Source: Bimuria novae-zelandiae CBS 107.79 (Eukaryota > Ascomycota > Dothideomycetes > Pleosporales > Didymosphaeriaceae). From it: DNA of 64,000 nucleotides. The stretch covers positions 491,426 to 555,425 of the forward strand of contig ML976692.1 in NCBI GenBank assembly GCA_010015655.1, given 5' to 3'. Under the pieces are notes generated by a model. The model had not been told where the DNA came from and ran no database searches. It worked only from the letters and a program-made list of their open reading frames with translations. How positions within the stretch are numbered: the first letter of the stretch is position 1; every line of letters begins with the position of its first letter. This document shows, piece after piece, positions 33,487 to 43,605 of the stretch. Position numbers and translations under genes: made by a program.

Positions 33487-35187
33487 GACAAGAGAGTTGA
33501 CGATTGAAGGAGCTAGTAATTAAGAAGACAGTCGATGACTTAGAAAAAGGTTGGTGACTGGGAGAATCGCCAACCACAAGGGAAATACCCGATGAATGAG
33601 GGTAAGAGGATCGACCGAGGAGCTGTGGGAAGAGTGGAGATCCGAATGACTAGAGGCTGATGTTGTGTTAGGCAGTTTGCTGATTGCGACAAGATGCTAT
33701 AGCAAGGTCCGGTCTGTTATATAAGAGAGAGGAAGAAGAGAGGTTGAAAGTAGTAGAAATCGGTTATGAGCAAGTGCGCGGGCCTCAAAGTGCGCTAATA
33801 TTTTGAGTGGTCCGTGCATTCACCTACATGATGCCCTCTCATTGCTGGTCCGTGCACTCACCGGAGGTCCCCAGTCACCCGTGCTTGACCTGTGTAGAAT
33901 GGAGATGGCTAAGCCTCCTTACTCAACTATTTCGCAACACGCTCATGGCCCTTGACGGATCGCGTGCTTGATGACCGTCTTCTCGAGGAGGTTTCGCATC
34001 CGCTTGTATCGTCGGCGAAGGCCTGAAGGAGCCACTTCATAGCGAGTGAGTTCTACTGAAGAAATCGATGACGTTGAGGAAGTTCTATGCCTGCTTATGA
34101 ATACGCGAGCGCTCAGCGAAAGTTTCAATGCGGGGCCGCCATGACCATCCAGGTACCAGATGCGCCCCCTCAAGCCCGTATGCGCCATAATTAGGGACTC
34201 AATATCGTCACATCTATTCGCAGTGATCTCATGAGCCTACTCAACCCGTTATATCAGTGTTAGCCGTTGAAAGTATCCGACACATAATGTGTGAGACTGG
34301 GGGCGCTCACCAGTGTGCTATGTTCATCGATGCGCTGCAAAGAACGTGAGAGTCTTGAGTCTCTAATACAGGTCGATTTGTCTTTGGCACTTCCCTTCGG
34401 TGTCATCCATATCACGATAGATAAAGAGGACAGGCGGCACGGGCAACCATAGCCCAATGACGAAACAAAGCTATCAGCCACGACAGATCTCGTCCAGTTG
34501 TCTACCCTCATTTCATTGTGTCGAGGTACTCTAGGCAACTTCAGTTCCAACGAGATCTTCGAACAGATGTCACAGCTTCTGTGCGACGATGGCAATAGCT
34601 GCCTATAGGATGAGTCTCGGATGAAACCTGACAACTATAAGCACGCCGAATGACCGCTCATGTACCGGATAACTTGAGTGATGTGTACATGGGTGGATGA
34701 AAGCATCTGACGAGGACTCGTGTAACAGCAACCTCTGTCTCTCGAAACAACTCTTTTGATGGAGAAAGACCTCCGGCAATCCTGCTGAAGGGTTGAGAGC
34801 TCCATGGACCACTAGTTCCACCGCATTATCATTTTAGACTGGTAAAGAGAAGTCTGATGTTGCGTAAGGACCTATCATTTTGCCAATCAAGGGCATCGTG
34901 CGACTTGACGTCGGAGTAAACGTTGGAAAATGCGGTGAACAAGTGGCGTCAGGTGGTCCAAGCGCGCCAACACCTCCCTGCAACGCAGCTCACTTTTTTC
35001 CTAGCCATCAGTTCGGCTGAAGCAAATTCAAATAGAGAGTTGTTTTCTTTATGTCTAAAACGACTTTTTCTCTCCTTCCGCTCAAGTGCTCCCTCTTCAA
35101 GGTTCCATTGAGACGCAAATTGCCACTGCCCCACCACGAAAACCTCGGTCCAGAGGCTGCTAATAAGCCGGGAAACGCTTATCGGTG
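33487..35187. other. No supportable gene
   Basis: This is the upstream region of the 261-aa gene. Small minus-strand frames (33943-34188, 34260-34634) have no recognisable product. Confidence 0.45.
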
Positions 35188-35255
35188 GTTTCGTAAAATC
35201 CCGCTACACATGTGATCTGGGCGCTTGTTAGGTAATCGCTTCCTGCGCGTCATTT
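35188..35255 (+). repeat. Left TIR of two-frame mariner-type element
   Basis: It reads GTTTCGTAAAATCCCGCTAC... and matches the inverted right end at 38357-38424, with a few mismatches and a small indel. Confidence 0.8.
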
Positions 35256-35339
35256 GACCCCACCTATTTTTCCGTATAATCGGATGCCGTACATGAATTT
35301 ATTCCCTTAAATAATACCCTGCTATTATCCTTAAGGGTT

Positions 35340-37250
35340 ATTATAATGCTAGCTAAAAGTTATAAACGTAAGAGTACTTAGGTGTTTAAAGGGGGTAAGA
35401 ATCCACCCTAAGCAACGCGGGTAGCTAAAAAGTCGCGTATAATAAAGTTACCTTGTAAAAAAACTCCTAAAAAAGTAAAGGCTAAGGCACTTTTATAAAA
35501 GATAGTAAATAAAGCTAATTATATAACTACTGCTAAGGCAGCCGAGGTAGAGTAATTTAAGGATAAAGATATTAAGGAGCAAGAGATATACCTAGAGGAT
35601 GGCCTATTATTAGCCTAGCTAGGTTCTTTTATATAATAATTAGATAAGGAGCTCGCTAAAGTAATTAATAAGACTTATATAAGGTATTGCTATAGAGTAT
35701 ACTATAATAATAAAATAGTTAACGGCATAGAGGATAGTAATTATAAGTAACTACTTAGTAGTCTAACGGCAAGCGAGGTTTAGAGATAGGCTAACAGCGT
35801 CGTTGTAGAGATAAGCACCTAGGAGAAAGTCTCTATTAAAAGCCTTACTATTATTATATATTTAAGTTAAACTTTAGTAAAGGATCGCATAGTAAACGCT
35901 CTTAAACGCAAGAAGAGTTACCTACGTTTTACTAACGTAAAAACCAGCGTAGAAGAGTTACTATAATTAGCACCCCTAGGGGCTACTGCGTGCATAGATT
36001 TTAACTTAGTGCTGCTGCTAGAGTCACCTTAAGTGCCTGCTTTAAGTTAGTTACGCGTAGGTGGCCTACAAGGCTCTTAAGTACGACTTACCGCTACTAA
36101 TTGCTAACTCGCTGAGCTGCCAGACGTTATGGCGATTAACTAGATAGGCAATAGGCTAGCCATCTAAATACGGGACGCGTGGAGGTGCCAGGACACCATG
36201 TGCTCGAACTACGCCCATGTGTGCTACTTTCAGCGTACTAAATCGTTGCTGGTGCGATTCTCCGATCATATGCCCGTCGAGGGCAATATAGTCGCCATAT
36301 GGGCCCGCGAGGTGTCGCTACAAAGGTGTACAGTTACAGAGCCGTCAGACAACGTTCGGTTGATAATAGCGATATCTCGTGGGCAGGCTGGGCGACGGCG
36401 GAGGAGGAGCGACTCTAACAGCGAGCCTATAATAAAAGATATGCTTAAATTACTAATCGCGTTTACGGCAAGTTAATTAGTATAAAGTTAGCTATCTCGA
36501 AAATTGCCTGCCTAGCAGCGAGAACCTAATCGCCTACTAGATAACCTACTAGTTTTAACGTAGGATCTATTAACTTACAGTAACGTAGAGGAGCTTTACT
36601 ATATAACACTACTTTTCCTGTAGTAGTGGCTTAACAAGGGTCCACATAAAGATCGCAGAGATGTAAGAAAGGTCTTTACTATAGTTAAGGATAATAGAAT
36701 TAACATTAATATGCTTATAGATCCCTCGGAGGCTAGCATGCTATATACCTTATAGCAAGAGGTGTAGGAGCTACCGCCGCCTTTACTACTTAAATTTTAA
36801 GTATATGCTATCTAATAGTAGCGTGGATTTAAAGGACTAACTCTAGAGTAAAAAGCTTAGTGCCTAGAGAATATAAAGAAGGAGAAAGAGCGTGTAGAGC
36901 GAGAGGAGCAAGAGGAGGACAAGGACAAGGAGAGCTTATTTATATAGTAAATATAAGAAGTTGCTAAAGCTTTTAGCCAGGTTACTAACGTTAATTTTAC
37001 AGTTACTTATACTTTACGCTCTAGTTATATTATTAATCGCTCTTAGACAGGGCGCGTTATAAGTACTTTTATTAAAGGATTTACGTTTTTTATTTTGCTA
37101 ATTTTAGCCTATAAAAATTAATTTTAAGGAATTTGCTACCTAAATATACGTATATTATATTAACTTATTAACAGAATTATGTAGAACTGCGACATAAGTA
37201 AATTAACGCTAGTAAATAATAAGTCCGCACGGGCTACTATCGTTAGGCTT
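35340..37250 (+). pseudogene. Accessory reading frame of the two-frame element
   Basis: One plus-strand frame can be followed for hundreds of codons if TAG/TAA are read as former CAG/CAA: a Lys-rich start (KSYKRKST, KKTPKKVKAKA), a middle part, then RDAWRCQDTMCSNYAHVCYF with a C-x4-C-x6-C pattern in a RIP-free island, and a charged coiled-coil-like stretch (KKEKERVEREEQEEDKDK) near 36870-36930. I recall similar Cys patterns in uncharacterised ascomycete proteins but cannot name a family. Stops make it inactive as it stands. Confidence 0.55.
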
Positions 37251-37289
37251 AGTAATATTTATACTTAATAATAACGCGTTAATTACTTA

Positions 37290-38340
37290 AGTCCTCTATC
37301 TCCTATACACCTCACACCTGCCAGCCTAAGTAGCTAAAGTACTTTCTCGCCCGCTTGTCGTTATAGCAACCCTCCTGTACACCCAGCTCCAAGAAATACG
37401 AGAAATCCTGAAAGATAGGCGCTTTCTGGAAGTTCTTTTTTATTCATGACTTTAACGCTTTGAAGCTCTGCTTAATTAGATTTATATTAGGTGAGTACGG
37501 CGGCAGGTACTCGAGTACTACCCTAACGTCTATGCAGAGTTATTAAATTTTAGCTAATTAATAAATAGATGCGTTATCTATTATAATTACTAAGCGTGGC
37601 CTTAGGTACGGCGTGTAATATGGCAGCACTTTACTAGCAAGGAACTCCTCTATTAACTCCGCCGTAATTACTCCCTAATAGATAAGATAATCGAGATACC
37701 TATTAATATCTATAACTAGTAATAAACTCTACCTCTCTAACCTTTGCGCTAAGTACGATACCTAAACTAGCGTATTTACCTCTAACTAAGTATATTTTTA
37801 ATTACCTATACGCTTGTTGCAAGCGCTTTTATTAATTACTATTACTATCTCTACCTTATACGCCAGCTAGCAGCGAGCTCTAAACGCTTAACAGAGGACT
37901 ACGTTACGCTTAGCTACTACTTTAGTTACTACTTTTTAACTCTACCTTATGCTGGCAAGAGTCTCCTATATAGTTATCTATAAGGCTTTTACGTTGTACT
38001 TGTTATATAAGAAACTCTGCATCTTATCTAGGTAAGTATTTAGCTAGCCTAGCAGTAACTCTTTAAGCTTCTCGCGATAGTACTATAATAATAATAATAG
38101 CCTACCTTGCCGTACGTAGCTTGGCGGGTAAGGTTACCCTTAGTACTCTAGACTAAGTTAAATCCTCCTAATTATTATCCTAGCTACCTTTATATCTCTC
38201 TAGATTTGGGTGTCGCTAACGTTGTTATTTAATTAATTAATTACGGCTTGTAACACCGTTGGTGGTAACCTAGCTTTACTATAGGTCCCTATTAAGGACT
38301 TTTAGATTCTTACAATATATTAAAAAGTTAATATTTAGCT
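37290..38340 (-). pseudogene. Tc1/mariner transposase relic
   Basis: The minus strand shows, in order, a helix-turn-helix-like start (PPTVLQAVIN), RSLK-type linker, a first catalytic block read as VINKSACNKR (likely from DESACNER), DINRYLDYLI, IIIDNASIY (second Asp, DNA.IH type) and LEYLPPYSPNINLIKQSFKALK, which is the LPPYSPxLNPIE block of Tc1/mariner with its E turned to K. Many stops are present and G-to-A/C-to-T changes dominate. The element is inactive. Confidence 0.88.
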
Positions 38341-38356
38341 AGTAAATCCGTGTTTT

Positions 38357-38424
38357 AAATGACGCGCGGGAATCGATTACTAATGCGCGGGGCAGGTCAC
38401 ATGTGTAGCGGGATTTTACGAAAC
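38357..38424 (-). repeat. Right TIR of two-frame mariner-type element
   Basis: It is the inverted partner of 35188-35255. Confidence 0.8.
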
Positions 38425-38796
38425 GACAATATTGGCTTTGCTTGCTTTTTATTGTTATCATCAACTTGGAGCACAACATTTCGGAATGAATGTGCCAACG
38501 ACCCCAAATTCTGGAACACCGTCCGAGCGACGTGGAGCCAATGAAGTGCCACTCTTGTGCGCGCATTGCTATTACATACAAAGAACGCCCTTGACCCCCA
38601 AGAGTGCCAGCTAGCAAACCCACCATACCTTTCGGAGTTGAGCGCCTTCGGAATGTCCACTAGCAACTCCAGAATATCGGCATTCGCCCCGGTCCGGCTG
38701 GCTATAGCCGGAGCCGGTTAGCGATGTTTAGTGGCGCGGTATAAGGAAATCTTCTCTGTGCTCCATCATGGATGATTCATAGACCGTACAACAAAA

Positions 38797-40348
38797 ATGG
38801 AAGTCATTGCAAGCCAGAACAGGCCTAGCCCGCAAGTGCAAGAGAAAGATGGAACTTACACTGAGGAGGACCAATCTGAAGAAACCTATCCAGAAGGAGG
38901 TTTGGAGGCATGGCTTGTGGTTTTCGGATCTTTTTGCGGCGTCATAGGCGCGTTTGGAGTGATGAACACGATCGGTATTTGTATGAGCCTCTACGTTTTC
39001 GCCCAAGCACCAAACCGCACGCCGTCTGCATAGGAATGCAATGTCTGACTGGATTACTAAAAATAATTTGGTGCGGGTTGCAGCAAGACGAGACGTCAAG
39101 GCAATACACGAGCCCTCGGTCATGGTGGAGCACTTTAAGCTAACTTCAACACAGTCCAAGCATATGTCGCTGAACATCAACTTAAAGACTACAGCGAAAG
39201 CACGATCGGTTGGATTTTCAGCATGTACGTTTTCTTAGCCTTCTTCTGTGGCATACAGATAGGACCCATTTTCGACGCCCACGGGCCGCGCCTCCTCGTT
39301 CTCGCTGGCGGCATCTGCCTTTGCCTCAGCATGTTCCTCGTCGGCTTCTGCACAGCGTACTGGCACTTCATGCTCGTATTCGGCGTCCTGGGCGGCCTTG
39401 GTACTTCCTTGATATTCACGCCTGCATTCGCTGCGGTCGGCCACTTCTTCCTTGTCAAGAGAGGTTGGGCGACGGGCATCGGTGCGACAGGTGGGAGTCT
39501 AGGAGGCATAATCTTCCCGTTGGCTCTGCAAAGACTCTTTCCTCTGGTCGGATTTGCATGGGCAACGAGAATAATAGGTTTTATCATTCTAGCTTGTTGC
39601 TCTGTCTCGGTGTCGCTTGTTCGCTCACGTTTGCCGCCCAAGCCAGGGCAGACCGTCATGCCCGACTTGCGCATCTTGCGGCAGATCCCGTTCCTCCTCG
39701 TCACGCTTGGGACATACTTCACTGGTAAGTACAAACCCTCCCAAGACGATACCCACGACCTAATTACGCGTAGAATGGGCCCTCTTCATCCCAGTCACGT
39801 ACCTCACTTCCTTCGCCATCTCCACCGGCGCCCTCTCGCCCGCTCTTTCCTATCAGCTTGTCGCCATCCTAAACGCGGGATCGTGCCTCGGCAGAGCCGC
39901 GGCAGGTATCATGGCCGACCACCTCGGCCGTTTCAACAGTATGATAGCTATGCTTGCCCTCTGTACTGCCACTACTGCGACCTTCTGGATGCCTGCAGCC
40001 GTTCTCACCCCTTCCTCTCCTTCGGATAACACCGCCATCAAGGCCCTTTCCATCGTCTATGCTCTCATCTTCGGCTTCGCCAGCGGCTCGAACATCTCGC
40101 TTACACCGGTTTGCGTAGGTCAGCTCTGTGACACGAATGTGTACGGACGGTACTACGCCACTTCTTACACGATCGTGTCGTTCGGTTCATTGACCGGTAT
40201 TCCAATCGCGGGAAGCATTCTGTCTGCGGCCGGAGGACATTACTGGGGCGTCGTTACTTTCACGTTGGGATGCTATATCGCGGCTTTGGCATGCTTTACG
40301 GGAGCGAGAGCTTGCAGTGTGGGGTGGAGGATTGCAGTCAAATACTAA
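38797..40348 (+). CDS. MFS transporter, monocarboxylate/Mch type
   Basis: Exons 38797-38974, 39155-39724 and 39774-40348 give 440 residues. Intron 2 is 49 bp (GTAAGT...CGTAG); intron 1 is 180 bp (GTATTT...CACAG) and its borders are less certain, but both joins keep frame. The cytosolic N-terminus is followed by [15 protein letters not shown], the usual start of helix 1 in fungal MCT-like carriers, then [13 protein letters not shown]...IGWIFS, and about 12 membrane helices. [16 protein letters not shown] between the two halves is the MFS motif A-like loop. It probably moves a monocarboxylate, riboflavin or a related metabolite across a membrane, but the substrate cannot be inferred. No lesion is seen. 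Confidence 0.88.
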
Positions 40349-40698
40349 GGATAGTTTCAAAGCAAAAAAGGCGTTTCTATGGGTTCTGGCGAATTGGGAA
40401 CGTACGACATCGATGTCGCTGGGGTTTACAAGTGCCACCCAAAAGAACACGGAAAACTTTCTAGAGCATCGATACTTAGAGCTAACAAGGGACTATTGGC
40501 GTAAAAAGGCCTTGCGCGGTCTCGCCTAGTCACGCGGGACCCACGTCACAGCGCGAGTCGTTCTCCTCCATCTCAACATTTTTAGTACAAGGGCTGCGTT
40601 ATTGCAGCCAATTGTTAGGTTCATAGCGTTAAGCAACCTAACTTTAATCATCTTGTTTCTAATTCCTTGCTACCTATAACATCGCTAGATATGCGGAA

Positions 40699-42354
40699 TC
40701 AAGGGATGACGTTATCTTGTCCTTCCTTTTCCCAACCCTCTCTCTTGTCAGCTTCCACGCGCACAAAGAAAATATTTAACACGAGAGCAGCGACACCAAG
40801 GCCAATGCCAAAATACAGGGCATTGCGGTACCCCTGCACCAGGCCCTCTCCACCCTCCGTCGTGTATTTTTCGACCGTCCCAGCAAAGCCGAGTCCAATG
40901 CTCTGTCCCGTAAGTCGCGATAGTACCAATCAGTGAGCTAGCGATGCCCTGCTGTTCTCTTTTTACAGAGTTGCTAGCAATGATTTGCGCTGCTGTGAAT
41001 ATGAAGTCCGGGCAGAAAGCCACCAAGAGGGCGGCGGGGAAGAGCTGGCCAGTATGACTGTTGCGCGGGCATCGTTGCTACCAGGATAGACGAAGCGATG
41101 ACGCAAATCAGCCCAATTGCCAAGACATATTGGGCTGCCAGGTGCGGAATGAGCCATGCGGCCTGAATCGCGGCCACCGCCCCAAAGACCGTCAGCGGTA
41201 CGATGGCCGCCGACGTCAGGAGGAGCGTCCAGTGGCGAATGGTCAAGAGCCATAGCGCGATATACCATAACAAGACGCCAAATGACATGAAAGCCATGAG
41301 AGACACGAGAATGACGGCGGGAAATGAGGGTGCCTCCCAGATATCGAAGGGTAAGATAGGGTCTTTTGCCCAGTATTTCTCCCAGAGCACTAATCCGATC
41401 AAATATAAGACGGAGACAATGAGGAGGGAGTATTCGTACAGCTCTTTCCAGCCAACAGACGGGGCTTGGCTGAAAGATGGTATTGTTAGCCGAGTCCTGT
41501 AGGGGAGCAGAGCACCGGGTCAAATGCTTACTTCCAGACGAAGTTGAATAAGATCAGACCGCCGATGCCGAGGTATGCATCCAACCAGTCAATCGAACCG
41601 TCGTCCCTATGGATTGCCTTGTCTGAGGGTACTATGAAAGCACTAATACCAATGACGACGGCGCCCAACATTGCCCTAAACGGCTTGTCAGAGGCGACAT
41701 GGAGCAGCAAATAAGCGTCTCGCTCACAAGAAAAAGAAGAGCTATGTCCAGCGTGTTAGCTGCGCAAAGAGGCCTCCGAAAACACTTCCACCTGCAGCAC
41801 CAATTGGCGCCATGGCTCCAAAGAGCCCCATGGCGACATTGCGCCCTTTCCCAGGTGGGAGGTTAATGTTTATCAACGCCACTGCGTTCGGCACCATAAA
41901 GGCCGCACCGATCCCCGTGAGTCCCCTTGCAAAGGACAACCCAATGATATTGCGTATGAACCCACTGATCAGAGACCACAACACCCACCAAGCAGCGGCG
42001 CAGACGAAGGTTCGCTTATAACCAAAGATGGCACCGAATCGACCACCCGCGACGACGAAGGCTCCTTGCGTAAGCCTGCATTATTAACAACCAGTCGAGC
42101 TGAGCAGAGGGAGCGTCCTGCGGCTTACGGATACGAAGCCGCAATCCAAGTCCCAACGTCTAGAAAAATATCAAGCTCCTCAGAAATCGGAATCGTGACA
42201 CTAATACCGGCTCATTAGGGGATCATCTTAAGCTGTCATTAGCCGTGTCGATGCTAACGTGGGCAAATTAACGTACCTGGACCAGTTGGCAGGCTACCAT
42301 TGAACCAACGAGTGCGACTTTGCGCGATACACTGAGTTCCTCCTCACTAGCCAT
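40699..42354 (-). pseudogene. DHA2-type MFS transporter, degenerate
   Basis: A start at ATG 42354 (MASEEELSVSRKVALVG), an intron with GTACGT and a further one with GTAAGC...ATGCAG are still recognisable, followed by LTQGAFVVAGGRFGAIFGYK, GLTGIGAAFMVPNAVALI and 14-helix DHA2-style sequence to EGWEKEGQDNVIP. At least four lesions break it: a frameshift near 42215 before AGISVTIP, an in-frame TAG where the family has Trp (LTRWT-stop), a frameshift after ATMPAQQSYWPAL and another near 40925 after GTIATYG. Not all can be introns. Related intact proteins export drugs or small metabolites. It is convergent with the intact MFS gene at 38797-40348. Confidence 0.82.
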
Positions 42355-43605
42355 TGTCGAGCTCAAGTTCAAGGGAGACCTCGATTCTTTCCAGGAGTTG
42401 CCAGGTAACTCTATAGCTAGAATGTTGATAATATCCGAAGTCCGTGAAAAGGGCAGGAAGTGAAGATAAATGCCACAGTGAATTGGGTTCGGCCGGCGGT
42501 AACTCGGTCATATTTCTGCTGCTGTGCAGCCTTTTAACCTGTATAGGACATCTTATCATATCTCTCGTATTGTTTTAATGCGATGTGTCAGTTGCAATTG
42601 CTGCTTTGTGTGGCGTGACACTTTGCCGACATTGTGTGATTCAACTTTGGAGCTTCGCAAGCTTTGAGAAGCCGCGGTTCACATTGTGTGATTGCCTTAC
42701 CCTGATTACTGTTCGAAATTTTCCGACATCTACTACATTCTCATATCGCAACTAGCCCCAGAAAACAACACAAGTCCAAAACATGTTCCCCCGAGCCTGC
42801 CCCCGCAAAAAGAACCCTCGGTTCTCCGCCGCCACCGCCCTAGCGTCTAGACCCCCATCCCCTCGCACGCCCCCTGCCAGTGCTACATCACCACACACCC
42901 ATCATCTGCGCACCAATTAGCACCTCTCCTAGCCCCAATGCTCTTAATCCTCCTCATAGGGTCCCACTGACGCCTCTGGCACTTGTTTGAATTCGCCCGC
43001 CGGGCAAACCGTCATCCCGTCTTCTGGCACTAATCTACACCCAACAGCTTTTCATTAACTATATACTCTAGTTTTTTCGTCGACGGGGGATGGTACCAGC
43101 GGAGTGGGCCGTTGCGTGCCACGCGCCAGGTGCGGGCATCTTCCGCGTGGGTCAGCATACATCCGAACATGCCATACATAAAGGGTGCAAGGGAGGCGGG
43201 ACGGGGAGTGGGGGCGAGGGTACGGATGTTGCCGAAGTAGGAGCTGCGCTACGTTGTTCAATCAAGTCAAATGCCGGCAAAACGCAGAAGCGCTCTACTG
43301 ACGGGTTTCATGGAGGCCTGGGTGCGACTTTCAAGTTTGGTTTCTCAATGTTTCGATCGCCGTGTTTGGCTGGTGGTGCGAGGCTTGGTGCTGCAAAGCG
43401 TATGAGGATGACTTGAAAGGGGTCGAGGAACACGAGATAGCCGTATTGATTGTTTGGTATATTCCATGAAGTGATATCCAAGTCGGTCTTTGAATTTGGA
43501 TAGATGCGGACGCAGTACGCCTTCGATGCCTGCAGTATGATACACTAGCTACCCGCTCCCAGCACGCTAATATGAACTCCCAGAATGTCCAAACCGCAAT
43601 GTCCT
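42355..43605. other. Intergenic, no gene seen
   Basis: Only short frames occur between the MFS pseudogene and CTNNBL1. Confidence 0.5.

Larger units (their letters stand above)
35196..38416. mobile_element. RIP-mutated mariner-type transposon with a second open frame
   Basis: Inverted repeats of about 65 bp (with a few differences) read AAATCCCGCTACACATGTGA at the outer ends. They are flanked by TA and, outside that, by GTTTCG/CGAAAC, so that either the TIR is a little longer (35188-38424) or the target was the palindrome GTTTCGTACGAAAC. The interior is 3.2 kb, twice the usual mariner size. It holds a Tc1/mariner transposase relic on the minus strand (37290-38340) and a different, convergent coding relic on the plus strand (35340-37250). 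Nearly all CpA are lost except in an island at about 36165-36440. Confidence 0.8.
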
